A DNA stretch of 64,000 bases from Owenia fusiformis. Lineage: Eukaryota; Annelida; Polychaeta; Sabellida; Oweniidae. The notes under the pieces were generated by a model that was given only the letters and a program-made list of their open reading frames with translations, was not told the DNA's origin and made no database searches. Shown here one piece after another: positions 14,701 through 25,366 of the stretch; the first letter of the stretch is position 1, and the number at the start of each line of letters is the position of its first letter. The stretch is taken from assembly GCA_903813345.2 (NCBI GenBank), contig CAIIXF020000005.1:38257375-38321374 (forward strand). The letters run 5' to 3'. Both the position numbers and the translations under genes were made by a program.

Positions 14701-15609
14701 AATTCATTAGCCTTAATCCTCAACATACATATTGTACATATTGTACATTGTATATAACATGCACTTTTAAAAGAATTTAACATGTCAATTCGAATTCAAA
14801 CTTACCGCCACTAGGCCATTATGACCTACAAAACAAAGAACGTAGAATAAATCAAAAAAAGTTAATAACCAGTTACCAGAGCACACAGTATGTTTGGAGG
14901 GATATGTCACACTTATATATTTCGCTCACGAAAAAGATCAAACTCCAAAGGCATGGCATGAGGCAGGAGAGGCAACTGCCTTCAATTTTTTACATTAAAC
15001 TATGTATTGAATCAGATGCTTTTTTCACGAAAAATATGAAAGCCCATGGTTTAAACTTTGCTGCACATGCGCACAATGTGTGCCATGGCTTTTTCTAATG
15101 ACGTTTCGTTTAATGGAGTATGCGTTTCAGTGAAACTTCCGCCAACATGGCTGACCAAGTACAGAATTAACAGGTAAAATCACAAATTCTCACCTATAAT
15201 AGCAAAACTTTTGTTTTATTTGTGCATTCTATCTATCAGATAAGAGTCTCAGGGGTATGTAGACAAATTAATTTTGGTAGGAGCACTCTGTTTAGTTTGA
15301 AAACGCACCCTTTATTATCATATATCAGCACTGTACTTTTACATATAATAACTGCAGTTTGCACACACATGTACATGTTGATGTGTATGTGTCTGGGTGG
15401 CATTAGCATGCCTGAATATACAGAGAGTTTGTTTAAAACTTACCTCCTCCAATTATAACAGCATCGTATTTTGATTTCAATGTACCTCCCCCATGATTTG
15501 CATTTGAATTTGAAGTTGTTGAAAACTTTTTAATTTTTTTTAATCGTGCAGAGAAGATTCCTAATTTCTTCCATGTATGTAGATGTGATGGGCAGCATGA
15601 AGCAGCCAT
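5800..15609 (-). CDS. PYROXD2: PYROXD2, mitochondrial FAD-dependent oxidoreductase (588 aa, 15 coding exons)
   Basis: Coding exons in transcript order: 15609-15444, 14825-14806, 14521-14354, 13908-13756, 13410-13263, 13005-12944, 12700-12565, 12368-12265, 11727-11593, 11365-11293, 9872-9716, 9454-9300, 8968-8862, 6540-6420, 5861-5800. All junctions are GT-AG and the phases agree. The total of 1767 nt is close to the human protein in length. The protein is a phytoene-desaturase-like flavoprotein of the mitochondrial matrix; its reaction is not firmly known. The FAD dinucleotide fold is visible as IIGGGHNGLVA (about 52-62), then [12 protein letters not shown]. The family signature [12 protein letters not shown] follows, and the C-terminal flavin segment [17 protein letters not shown] comes near the end. 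The first 45 residues are basic and poor in acidic residues, fitting a mitochondrial targeting peptide. The start was chosen as the first in-frame ATG of exon 1. Exon 2 is a 20-nt microexon. Introns carry repeats and a 1.96 kb transposon. Confidence 0.95.
6280..6375 (-). repeat. Copy of a short dispersed repeat (GTCACCAC...GTCTCCAACTTT family)
   Basis: On the minus strand this reads GTGTCACCACCAC, then AGTCTCCAACTTTTTTGACG, then GTGACATTTTGCATGTTAATG. The same order of phrases is found on the plus strand at 34125-34265 and 35750-35880. It lies in the last intron of PYROXD2. No coding content. Confidence 0.55.
6723..8682. mobile_element. 1.96 kb DNA transposon with 68-bp perfect TIRs and 5-bp TSD
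   Basis: The ends are perfect inverted repeats of 68 bp starting CACTGTATGTACAGAGATCG and running to GATGCGCAAAAT. A 5-bp direct repeat, AGATT, flanks the element (6718-6722 and 8683-8687). The interior is AT-rich with no transposase that I recognise. The only coding-like text is a 16-codon start at 8325 ([16 protein letters not shown]) followed by a GTGAGT donor, which could be a remnant first exon. The element lies inside the PYROXD2 intron between 8862 and 6540. Perfect ends imply a recent insertion. A CAC start plus 5-bp TSD is compatible with the Transib/RAG-like group, but the heptamer is not canonical. Confidence 0.8.
10033..10175. repeat. Long hairpin with GC-rich loop (hairpin A)
   Basis: Arms of about 55 nt (outer GCATATTAAACAAATACTGG, inner CAGAATACCTAT) pair with their reverse complement at 10121-10175. 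The loop contains CTCGGCTGCCGCCGAGG, itself a 6-bp stem. It lies in a PYROXD2 intron. The loop resembles those of the hairpins near 33.1, 33.66 and 57.57 kb, although the arms differ. Confidence 0.8.
10176..10670. repeat. Repeat segment attached to hairpin A
   Basis: TTATTATGCACCTCC at 10167-10181 recurs inverted as GAGGTGCATAATAAA near 10649-10663, so hairpin A may be one end of an element of about 640 bp. A second small hairpin sits at 10527-10560 (ATATCCGACCCTTT paired with AAAGGGTCAGATAT). GGAGTAC is repeated at 10197 and 10209. No coding content seen. Confidence 0.5.
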
Positions 15610-15954
15610 TATTATCTCCTAATTTTTTCCACTACTATGCACATAAAACATATATTAATTTATCATTCAAAGAGCATATTACAAGTAAAATGAGCAGAGA
15701 AAATATTTTTTCCAAAGTTCAAAAGTTTACACTCGTTGGAAAGTCGGGACTGACATATTGTCATTTGAGCAATAATTAATGAAATGCATCAAATAGAAAT
15801 GATAAAGTCTTTTACAACTTTCATCGCAGATAATAATTTTTATTTTGTCATTTTTGTGATTTTTAGAGTATTCAAACCTGGAAGTAATGATATATTGGCA
15901 TAATAGTGCGATTTTATTAGAAATGACATATCCCCAAAAGTCCCGGATATTCGT
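15610..15954. promoter_or_regulatory. Shared promoter interval between PYROXD2 and RPL26
   Basis: The two genes point away from each other. The PYROXD2 start codon is at 15609 (minus) and the likely RPL26 first exon begins near 15954 (plus), leaving about 345 bp for both promoters. I see no TATA box at a convincing distance. The arrangement is that of a bidirectional housekeeping promoter; exact start sites are inferred. Confidence 0.5.
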
Positions 15955-15980
15955 CCTTTTAGTCGGCCATCTTTGAATTG
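15954..15980 (+). other. RPL26: Probable RPL26 5' noncoding exon with TOP-like start
   Basis: The stretch TCGTCCTTTTAGTCGGCCATCTTTG has a pyrimidine tract (CCTTTT), as expected at a 5'TOP transcription start of a ribosomal protein gene, followed by a YY1-like GCCATCTT. A donor (GTAAAA) follows at 15981. The coding exon has an acceptor at 16331-16332, seven bases before its ATG, so an upstream noncoding exon is required. This is the best candidate. Confidence 0.5.
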
Positions 15981-16339
15981 GTAAAATGAGAATTATATTT
16001 TCATCTTGATATCTCCGAATATCTAGCCAATCTTAGAATAGATTATAGCAAGTCTGTAAAAATGTTGTAATATAATATAATTCACATCGACGTGTCATCA
16101 TATTTTTCCCTGAATAGCTTTATTATTTAGTTAAAATCACTTTGAACGGAACTGGTGCTCCAGTAAAATCTTTTTTCTGTACACTTTTACAAATTATTTC
16201 GAATTCAGCATGCTTTCTCGTGTGTGTTGCACTAAAATTTGGTACCTATGACCAACTGACAGGACACAACTTCATAACCATTTTACTTGTCAGTATTTCA
16301 ATCACAAAACCAAAATTGTTTTCAATCTTCAGATTAGCC

Positions 16340-19300
16340 ATGAAGTTCAACAAGATGGTAAGCGGTTCCCGCAGCAAGAACCGAAAGAGGCATTTCAACG
16401 CACCTTCTCACATCAGAAGGAAGATCATGAGCTCTCCATTGTCTAAGGATCTGCGTGCAAAATACAATGTCCGCAGCATCCCCATCAGGAAAGATGATGA
16501 AGTTCAGGTGGGTGTTTTGGATCGGAAATCTTGAGTGAATTATTTTAAGGTGACATTTAAGTTAATCAAAAGTACAAAAACATGGGAGCCATATTTTTTT
16601 GATAAAGTCAGAAGATTTTGTATACTGTTTTCCTTGTATGTGAATGCATTTCCTGACTAAAGAGACACATAAAAGAAAACCTCACATTTAAACGCATTTT
16701 TTATAACTATGAATTGGAGGTGTATGGCTCCCAAAAGCTAGCATGAAGAGTGCGAAGTGAGGCTATTTTTTGAAAGTTTCAAGGAGTAGCCTTGCAACAG
16801 ACACACATTTGCAAGAATTCAAAATTTCTAGATATAGTCTTACCTTACCAAGGAACAACGAAGGAGCACGAAAATGTGTACTTCTTGCATTGTTAGAGTA
16901 TAATAAAGCTCAAACCATTGTGAATTCTAAATATTTCATGTCCACCATTTTGTTTCCTGGAACTATTTTTTATCTTCATTCATGTTTCCATTGTTTATCA
17001 TTCATAAAGCCTCTATCATGTATCTATCATGATAATTACACTGTAATAGATAAAACATACAAGTGATAATCCATGCCACTTGGTGTAGTCACAAAACTTG
17101 CATGAGGATTAATCAGGAAGTCTAGAAGTAGTTCCGGCAAACAAAATGTGGACATGAAATATTTAGAATTTACAATGGTTTGAGCTTTATTATACTCTAA
17201 CAATGCAAGAAGTGCACATTTTCATGCTCCTTCGTTGTTCCTGGGAAAGGTAAGATGATTTGTGGAAATTTTAGACTCTTGCAAATGTGTGACTGTTGCA
17301 AGGCTACTCCTTGAAACTTTCAAAAATTAGCCTCACTTCGCACTCTTCATGCTAGCTTTGGGGATCCATGCACCTCCAATTCATAGTTTGGAAAAATGCG
17401 TTTATGTGTGATGTTAACTTTGACATGTTTCATTAGTCAAGATATACAATTCATATACAAGGTAAACAGATTTTAAAAACATGTGTCTTTATCAAAAAAA
17501 TATGGCAGTCATTTTTTGTACTTTTTATTTAATATAGCGTCGCCTTAAGACTTTCATCATGCAAGCTTCAATGTGCTATCATATATCCACAGGAATCTCA
17601 AATTCAATAAAAATTCTACTACTGCTTAGACTACTTTTCTGGGAGAAAAGAATTTTTGACCATTGAACATGTGCATCTTGTGAAATTCTGGAGTGTACAT
17701 TTACCTCCTTCTTTCAAGGCCGTGTTTGTATATCGTTGCACTAAAAATTTTCTTCCATTTTACCTCTGCCTGACCAAGTTGCCACCTTTAGATGAGAATT
17801 ACTTCTATTTTGAAATAATTTTAGATTAGAAATACAATATTTTCTTTCGAAGTTTCTTTTACTGAAGTTGAGATCTGATCAAAATAGTACAAGGCCTGTG
17901 ATAGGATAATCACTAGTTGCTACAGTACCGAGTGGTAATTGGTATGAGTCCTATGATTGGCCGCGATTATTAATCGCGCATGCGTCTTAATAATTTTAAC
18001 TAATCAAATTACTAGATTTGATGCGCATAAAACAGAACTAATAAATGGAACCTCGCAGAGATTGCCCATATTGAAATTTTCTGTCTTATCAAAACCAATA
18101 GCAAATTGCTTCGAAATACGAAAAGAAAATGCGTATTTAATGGTTGAATATTAGTTATCTCTTTCAAGTGAAGATATCTGTATCATTTAGTGACCTACTA
18201 GACGTGTGTAGAACACTGATTTAGGCCGACAAATAACAAAACTGATTAGAAACTTCATCAACACATTAGGCTCCATTTCAAATTCTTCTGTAATGTCATT
18301 AAAATATATAAATTTATTATATAAACTTGTCTTCAAATGCTAATATGATACTCAAAATGTTGAACTGAAGACAAAGTTAACAGATGAGTTGATGTGATTT
18401 ATTTAATTATATAATAGAAATATAATACAATTGGCAAATTTCATGGTCCTTTATGAAATTCAAAAGGTACATGCAGGTTTCCTTTTCGTTCTAGGGTGAA
18501 TGCATGCCCAGGCAAGAATCCTGTTAGTTAAGCAAATTGATACAACACAGGCATTTTCAACTACTATTGTACATGTAGTATTCAATTGTAAATCATGCCT
18601 AGTCTCAGATGCTTATTTGACACAGAGATCAGGTTTTTAGATACATATTCAATTTGAGAAACACCACTTTATGTTCATCATATCTTCATCACATCCTATA
18701 CAAATACTTTGTACATTCCATTTACTTTGAAATCTTAATTCCAGGTTGTACGTGGACATTACAAGGGGCCTCAGTACGGCAAAGTGGTCCAAGTATACCG
18801 TAAAAAGTTTGTGATCCACATTGAGCGTATTCAGAGAGAAAAAGCCAACGGTGCATCTGTAAATGTTGGTATCCACCCCTCAAAGGTAAGTCAACAAATA
18901 ATTTTATCCCTGAGGTTTCAATTACAATGAAATTTATATTTTGACATCAGACTGAACACAAAATGTATATGTAGAATTGCATTTATTTGCGAGAGCTCAA
19001 CCCCTGCTTCTAGTTTTAAGTTATCTCAAATTTTAATTCAATAGTACATACAGTACATCCATTGAAAACAAAATCTCTAAATTCACCAAAATTAAATGTG
19101 CCAAAAATGAACTTGAGTAAATATCTACGAGGATTCTTAATATGAACTGCCAGATCTCATCCATTGCCTAATTTTTGACATTTTTTTATTACATCAACTT
19201 CTGTAAGACATAAATGTCAATCCAGGTGTTTTACTCGGACTTACTCATGGATCCTAATTTCCAATATCTTTCCAAGACGAGAAAGTGATTATTAAAAAAG

Positions 19301-20170
19301 CAGTGAGCTTTTGAAATGGGGATAATGGGCATGTTTTACTTTTACAACTTCCACATCTTATTGAAACTGTCAATCATACATCAAGCCTCTAAGCCTCTGT
19401 ACTGTAGTCAGGGTATGGCCCCAGTGAGGGTGGATCATCTGGTCATTAATCAAGTTACTTTTTATAATGACCAGTTGATTTTTTCACAAGGTATGGGAAA
19501 ATAACATAGCTACTGGTCTGTGGTGCCATTTTGACCAGCAGCTCTCAGATCTTAGGGCATAGATTGACTGTAGTCTCCACCTTTCCCCAATTCTAGTTCA
19601 TATACTACAAGATTCCTTGAGTTCATGAAGAAGTACAGGGGTCTGATACATAGTCATTCAATGTCCATTCAAGCAAAACTATTTTCTTTGAAAAAGAGAG
19701 CTTGTTCTATCAACAGAAAACATGTTAATATATCAGTTTTCGAAGATCCTTAATGTTATGTTAATGGGGATTTTGATATGTCAATAACGATTCTTAAGTA
19801 ATTTCAGAAAACTTAACAATCGTTGGAAATTGAATACAGGAAAATAACTTTTAGTCAATTTTATGAAATTGTCATCATAAAGCTGTGTAACAGTGTTTTA
19901 GTAGTACATCATGTAGAAAGTAACCATTATTATAGAAATCTTGGAATAATTTTGAAATTCAAATCATTTGCATATCCACATTTTTCGATGTAGTTTTTAA
20001 GATATTCAAACATGTATTTGAAAGATCTTATGTTTGTGCTTTTCCAGGTGGTGATCGTGAAGCTTAAACTAGACAAGGACCGCAAATCAATCCTGGAGAG
20101 GAAATCAAGGTCCAGGCAAGTTGCAGACAAGGGAAAACACACAGAAGAGACCATTATGGAATCATCATAG
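16340..20170 (+). CDS. RPL26: 60S ribosomal protein L26 (uL24), 143 aa
   Basis: Coding exons 16340-16507, 18745-18885 and 20048-20170 join in frame through GT-AG introns (168+141+123 nt). The product is the eukaryotic uL24 protein, which sits near the peptide exit tunnel of the large ribosomal subunit. Diagnostic stretches are [20 protein letters not shown] near the N-terminus, then [16 protein letters not shown] (the KOW motif), then [18 protein letters not shown], then the basic tail [16 protein letters not shown]. Length and layout match animal RPL26. Residues 5-10 (KMVSGS) differ from the vertebrate form. Intron 1 of the coding part contains a 1 kb foldback element. No AATAAA follows the stop at once; AGTAAAA near 20213 is a possible variant poly(A) signal. 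I found no intronic snoRNA, but a covariance search would be needed to exclude one. Confidence 0.97.
16549..17544. mobile_element. 1.0 kb foldback element flanked by TTAA
   Basis: The arms (about 16549-16980 and 17115-17544) are inverted copies about 430 bp long with minor differences. Both contain, for example, AGGCTACTCCTTGAAACTTT (or its complement) and TTGTTAGAGTATAATAAAGC-like text. TTAA lies on both outer edges (16545-16548 and 17545-17548), matching the target duplication used by piggyBac-type elements. Ends read GGTGACATTTAAG and, in reverse complement, GGCGACGCTATAT. There is no transposase. It is inserted in an RPL26 intron. Confidence 0.8.
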
Positions 20171-20746
20171 ACTCTATACACTCCCTTTATCTGTAAATTG
20201 CAATCTTTTAAATAGTAAAATACTGATGCTACATAACATCTGAGTTTTGTTTCATAGTTTCAAGATATGCCACTACATTCGATTTATAGTGATTCAGGCT
20301 GAGGGGTAGAAGAATGTGTTACATTGTTTTTACCAATGAAGGTTTCAGTTGCTCCTACTTAACCTTGATGATTTAAAAATGAATCCACATTTGCTGAGTA
20401 AACAAAACAAAATGCTTCTAACCCCATTAAAGGCCATAAAGTGAGAATTTATGAGTGTGACTGCTGGTGGAACAAATATCTGGACACTATTGATATTCAA
20501 ATAGAGTACCAATCAGTCATCAACAGCATTTATGGCTCTGCACCCATCCCATAGGCTATTAGTTAAGAAAAACTCATAAATATTTTGAGAAATTTTTGGC
20601 ATGGGTAGTCGGAAGGAGCAGGATACCCGTTTTGAAATTTTTGGAGAGCTCACACAGAGATTTATGATATCAAGCAACATCCATACATCCATCCAGTCAA
20701 ACCTTTTAGAAAGCAGGATAAATTTTTTGAAAAAATGATCATTGGT
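20171..20746. other. Intergenic, RPL26 3' side, nothing recognised
   Basis: This contains the RPL26 3' end and AT-rich sequence. A minus-strand open frame of 99 codons (20513-20812) has no recognisable domain and runs into the neighbouring foldback repeat, so I do not call it. Confidence 0.4.
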
Positions 20747-21085
20747 CACAAAAATCATCATAGTTTCTAGAATTCTAACTCTGTCATCTTGAAATATTGG
20801 TAAGATTAGCAATACATTTTTTATACATCATCCAGACACTTTAGTATCCTAAATCAATGAAAGAATTCTGAGCAATTAATTTTTCGTTGAAAGTGTATAC
20901 TCATACGACGTTAGGGGGGTATATATATTTCATTGTATATTTTTAATTCCCTGAACGTCGTACTCCGTTGTCGTCGTACACTTTCAAAGAAAAATTAATT
21001 TCCCCGGAATTCTTTCATTGATTTGGAACACTGAAGTATCTGGATGAAATGTAAAAATTGTATTAAAACTATGATGATTTTAGTG
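20747..21085. repeat. Inverted repeat / foldback, about 340 bp
   Basis: Left-arm phrases AAAATCATCATAGTTT, CATCCAGACACTT, AATCAATGAAAGAATTC and GAAAGTGTA recur in inverted order on the right (to 21085). The centre near 20910-20950 holds AACGTCGTA and ACGACGTTA stretches. The left arm has extra sequence at about 20770-20810, so the arms are unequal. No obvious target duplication. Confidence 0.7.
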
Positions 21086-22565
21086 AAAAGCTATCATTGT
21101 TTTTCAAGCAATTGTGCTTTCTCGAAGGTTTAAGAAGTGTAAGACTGTGTTCAGGCGAAATGTCCAGACGTAGTGATACTAGAGGTATGGTATGGTATGG
21201 TCAATGTTTCTACGAAAGGGAAAGAACCATATTCTGTCAAAACGTCGAAATAAATAAATACTTACAAATCGCCCGCGGAAATTACTGGATATAACGTCGT
21301 AAACTTCGGTGCTACGACGAATAAGAGAATGGGGTGTGACATAGTCCTTGAACAAAAATTATGTAAATCAAAATTCCATTCAGTTATAAATGAAACTCAT
21401 CAGTGTGAGACTCTTCGAAAGTAAATTTCTTCATCGATTATGGCTCAATATAATCAGCCCCTCCCGACCGTTGGTGTAATTTCTTAAAATCTGCAAGTTC
21501 AGAAGACAACAAAATTGTCGATTTAGTACCTCACTATTGTTACGTAAACGGAAAAACTGCAGATCTTAACCGTTTTTGGACTCTGTTTACGTAACACGTA
21601 GAGGAATTATATGGACGATTATGTAATCCCACGAACTATCATTTTACCCATTGTGTTCTTTTCAGGTTAAAACAAAGGCAAGCAAACAAAGCTCTCAGTT
21701 AAATTATAATGCCTTAGGTTCCTGACCTGCCAGCCTGTCGTTTCTATGTGTTACTGATATTCAACATGTGCCTGTATGAAAATCACGTTTTTCTAATAAA
21801 AATGTTGTTTAAGTAATCTGATTACTGAACATAAGATGTAATGGTACGTGCGTTCTCTTGTCAGGACCAAAGGTGACTCGCCATTTAAACACACCATCGG
21901 AAAGCTTTTTGTCATACTGAATGTAGTTCTTGCCAGATTCGGACTAAACCCCGGAATAGCCTGACAACGGTAAAGTCAGATACCATTGTCACAAATGGCG
22001 GACATAACCGTCGCTTCAATTAGATTTCCATGAACTGTATGTTTAATAGAGCACCTAGACTAAATTCCTTTGGAAGAACAATCAATCAAAGTGTTTTATT
22101 ACTCATTGTATAGTTAATAATGTTCTACCATCGAAATAAAGTCTTTGATTTAACCGATCAAAATGAGATACGGGACAACGGACACTGTAATTACCATATG
22201 CCGTTGTCTTTCTACATTACTCAAATTCCGATTCCGTTGTCATTAACGATATCGAATACTCTATATTGTGGCGATTCACGACCCAATTTGATCGAAAATG
22301 GGATTTCATATGATATAATACTTTATCACAAGAGCTTAACACATGCACAGAATTAGCGACGATAAAATCCCAAGAAATGCATGAGGACCAAGCGATTAAA
22401 CAGTTGAAGCGACGGTTATTACCGCCATTTGTGACAACGGCATGACTTTGAGCTTCAACAGACAACCTGACAGACAAGCAGCTATTTTATATTAAAATGC
22501 CCTTTTTACTGCAGCAAGAACGTAGCTAGGCTCTCTTAACAGGACTTTTAATGAAAACCTTACTA
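21086..22565. repeat. Intergenic with nested inverted repeats
   Basis: Two structures stand out. At 21539-21597, GTTACGTAAAC...GTTTACGTAAC forms a hairpin. At 21973-22019 and 22403-22450 a 45-nt inverted pair shares GTCACAAATGGCGG and ATAACCGTCGCTTCAA, about 380 bp apart, with several ACAACGG/CCGTTGT motifs between them. This is probably a small transposon, but I could not fix its termini. No gene is visible. Confidence 0.5.
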
Positions 22566-22802
22566 CAGTTGGGGACAAAAATAAATGACAGGTCGATTTT
22601 CGATCACCATTTCCTAATTATGGTGGTCTGAAAGCCCATAATTTCCAATATTGTCTAGATACATATCCCTTAAAATTTGTATATTTTACATTTTGTATAA
22701 TCTCATCCACTGATTTATGGCCTCTTGTAAATTCTCTTATTTTTAACATGGGAAATCCCCACTTCAGCAAATCCACCTGTCATTTATTTATGTCCCCAAC
22801 TG
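22566..22802. mobile_element. 237-bp Tc1/mariner-type MITE
   Basis: The ends CAGTTGGGGACAAAAATAAA and, reversed, CAGTTGGGGACATAAATAAA form inverted repeats of about 28 bp with one or two mismatches. TA flanks both sides (22564-22565 and 22803-22804). The length, TA duplication and CAGTTGGG start fit a Tc1/mariner-derived MITE. Confidence 0.8.
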
Positions 22803-23082
22803 TAGTTGATTTTCTGATGTTCAATCTTTATTATTTGGAGATAGTAGATTCACTAAATTGGACAATGAAGCCAAGGGTGTATCAACGTAACCATACACCC
22901 TTTTTAGCGAACATGCTTTGCCCACACATGTCATATAATCACAGTTTTTACATTTTTGTACCATCAAGCCAGTGAGACACTAAGTTTCTCCAAGGGCGGG
23001 CCGTTTTTATTAAAGAGAATATAAAATTGTCAATTTTTTGCCGCGTGGATCAAATCGCGTAAGTCAGAGGGGGGAGGGGGGT

Positions 23083-23320
23083 CACTGGCGGATCTGGGGG
23101 GGGCTGGGGGCCAAAAAAGGCCCCAAAAAGTGGGCTTTTTTAGTCATTACTGGGCCTCTAAAAGCCTTATTTTTTAATTTCAGGCCAAATTTTGAAGAAA
23201 ATGGGCCTCAAAGTTTCTAAATTTGGGCCCACTTTTGGGTTTTAGGGGCCCAAAAGTTTTTTCTCTGACCTGACATTTGGGCCCCCCTCCCCCCCTTGTT
23301 GGTTCCCAGATCCGCCCCTG
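23083..23320. mobile_element. Short MITE with GGCGGATCTGG ends
   Basis: The left end GGCGGATCTGGGG at 23087 pairs with CCCAGATCCGCCCC at 23306-23319. The interior is made of GGGGCC and AAAAAGGCCCC-like blocks. GGGGT lies on both sides (23078-23082 and 23320-23324), a possible 5-bp duplication, but runs of G make this uncertain. Confidence 0.6.
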
Positions 23321-23489
23321 GGGTTAGTTACTCTATAGTGGGGCCACTCAGCCTATTTTGTAGTATTTTATTGGTTTTAGACTAAATATTGTATGAGCAA
23401 ATTGGAGAAATATTGGAAGAGGGGAGGGTGTGCCAGAAGGGCATAAATGTTTTTTTCAATGATACTCGAATATGCATGGTAACTGACAT

Positions 23490-23502
23490 AAAAAATAAAA
23501 AA
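23490..23502 (-). terminator. RNA polymerase III terminator of the tRNA gene
   Basis: On the minus strand, two T6 runs (TTTTTTATTTTTT) lie just downstream of the tRNA 3' end, as expected for Pol III termination. Confidence 0.75.
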
Positions 23503-23505
23503 GTT

Positions 23506-23620
23506 TGTCAGATGTGGGATTCGAACCCACGCCCACATACGTGGACCAGAACACTCGCCCGCACATAGTGCGGAAGGCTCACCTTGAGTCTGGCGCCTTA
23601 GACCGCTCGGCCAACCTGAC
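23506..23620 (-). tRNA. tRNA-Leu(CAA) with 31-nt intron
   Basis: Read on the minus strand, the acceptor stem GTCAGGT pairs with ATCTGAC (one G-T) and the discriminator base is A. The A box is TGGCCGAGCGG. The anticodon stem is CCAGA/TCTGG with loop CTCAAG and anticodon CAA. The B box is GGGTTCGAATCCC. A 31-nt intron (plus-strand 23552-23582) interrupts the loop after the base following the anticodon, the standard position for tRNA-Leu(CAA) in animals. The mature form is 84 nt with a long variable arm. CCA is not encoded. The gene lies 170 bp from the probable PUS7 promoter, pointing away from it. Confidence 0.95.
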
Positions 23621-23790
23621 AAGTTGAAGAAAAGGCAATTTCAATACAATTTGAAATAAAGATATCATATAATCATTTAAACGTGTAATAAACAAAGAAG
23701 AACTGAATAATGATGATGGAATCTTATATAACTGACTTTTAAGACATATTGAATGCGCAATATCCAATATTTGCATGTGCTCATTTGTCT

Positions 23791-23805
23791 CGGAAGTGAC
23801 GTCAT
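23791..23805 (+). promoter_or_regulatory. ETS-CRE composite site, likely PUS7 promoter
   Basis: CGGAAGTGACGTCAT joins an ETS core (CGGAAGT) and a full cAMP-response palindrome (TGACGTCA), a combination common in animal housekeeping promoters. It lies about 100 bp upstream of the donor of the proposed PUS7 noncoding exon. Confidence 0.5.
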
Positions 23806-23809
23806 GAAT

Positions 23810-23904
23810 TAAAGATGTCAGCGCCCATTTTTTAAACGTTTTGTAGATTTTCTCAAATTCTTCATCAAAATTGAGGAGTTTTCCATGTGCCTGAATATTA
23901 TAAG
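23810..23904 (+). other. PUS7: Probable PUS7 5' noncoding exon
   Basis: The coding exon of PUS7 starts after an acceptor at 25328-25329, 37 nt before its ATG, so at least one upstream exon must exist. The segment ending ATTATAAG with donor GTATGT at 23905 is the best candidate, just after the ETS-CRE site. When joined it contains a seven-codon upstream frame (ATG at about 23885, MCLNIIR) that ends at a TGA made across the splice junction. The transcription start is a guess. Confidence 0.45.
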
Positions 23905-24035
23905 GTATGTCATATTTGCGTTTTTAACCGCATAAGTCGATCAGATCGTTTTTGCAGCTCATGGTGTGCGTCAATTCAATAACTAGGCTAGATCTAGATG
24001 TTGAAAAATAGACTTCCATTGATTCATTCATTCAT

Positions 24036-24953
24036 GGGTTTGTATAAAAAACCGGGTAACCTGTCGACCGGGTACCTAACGTTCCTAGCAGGGTTACCAA
24101 CTTTCAAAGTTCCACATTTCCCCCGATATATAGTAACGAATTGAGCCTATACCGAGTACACTGCTGTTCGATATTTTTACCCTATACGAGACAGAGCACT
24201 TTATAGATAATAGATCCAGCAAACAGTTACGTCCATGTCACGTTGCTCATAAGTAGCATATAAGTTCCTAGAAGACGTTGCACATTTTCGTTCTTTACAC
24301 ATCGAGGCAACGTAAACATGAGACATCTATTGATGGTATAAAAAGAACGTTGTTGTAACGTGTCCGTAAAGTTCGTTAGTGTGGAAAACATAACAAACAG
24401 GAACGTTTGATTTTTTACTACATTGGTCCATATGTGACGTAATTCAAATTTTAATATCAAAATATTTGTTGGTGGAAAAAAGCATGACAAAAACTTTGTG
24501 TTCTCACTAAGTCGGTTCATTTCCGATGTATTGTTAACGTTAAAATTTAACGTTGTCGGAACGTTTTTTTCGATTTGAAATAACCTCAAAACATGACGTC
24601 AATAATGACGTTTTTGGATCGTATTGATCTGACGTTATTTAAATATTCAGCAAAACGTCGATGGATGGTTGAATTTTAACATTGTGGAAATGGTTTCAAA
24701 ATATTTGTGAGTTAAGGAAACGTTACAAAGAAGTCAATATGTTCTCACTAAATCGGTTCATTACCGACGTTATTTTAACGTTAAAAGTTAACGTTGTCAA
24801 AACGTGCTTACGATGTGAAATAACCTCAAAACGTGACGTCAAAATAACGTACATGTATCGTCCAGATCAGACGTTATAAATAAAAAAATTCCTAACCCTG
24901 CTAGGAACGTTAAGTACCCGGTTACCGGGTCACCCGGTTTTTTACACAAACCC
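24036..24953. mobile_element. 0.92 kb foldback-ended element rich in AACGTT, 9-bp TSD
   Basis: Terminal inverted repeats of about 65 bp begin GGGTTTGTATAAAAAACCGG and include AACGTTCCTAGCAGGGTTA. TTCATTCAT is repeated on both sides (24027-24035 and 24954-24962), although the left copy lies in an ATTC run, so 8 bp is also possible. Inside, a roughly 140-bp unit occurs twice (about 24503-24640 and 24743-24880), dense in AACGTT and ACGTC. It is inserted in the first intron of PUS7. No transposase. Confidence 0.8.
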
Positions 24954-25366
24954 TTCATTCATTTCAACAAGTTTCTATTCCATTTGATTTATTCACATTA
25001 GCTGTACAAAATGTACCATTTAGCATGATCAATGATCATCTTGACTGCAACTGAGTATGGCCTGGAAATATTGAATTCGAATGTTTGGCAACATTATATC
25101 GTCTTTGTTTCTGTCGGATCATTCTCAGTATCCTGGTGGTAATCCTGAGTGTACTTTGAGTTTTCCACTTACATGTGTGAGTTTTCCTTGGAATATGCTC
25201 ATTGATAAGTCGTTTAAAGTGCTATGGAAGTTAAGTAAAATTGTACCTACATTCACCCCAAATGGAATTAAAAGTTTGCCTGTTGACATACATTGATATA
25301 TCAATAAGATAGATGTTTTCTGTATGTAGGTGATTATTCAAACATTCCATAAAGTACATCCCAACA

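Noticed and set aside
16340-20170. Intronic snoRNA in RPL26
   Set aside because: Ribosomal protein introns often host snoRNAs, but I found no convincing paired C/D or H/ACA boxes by eye.
23377-23776. Minus-strand open frames over the tRNA region
   Set aside because: They read through the tRNA-Leu gene and its flanks; the tRNA structure explains the conservation.
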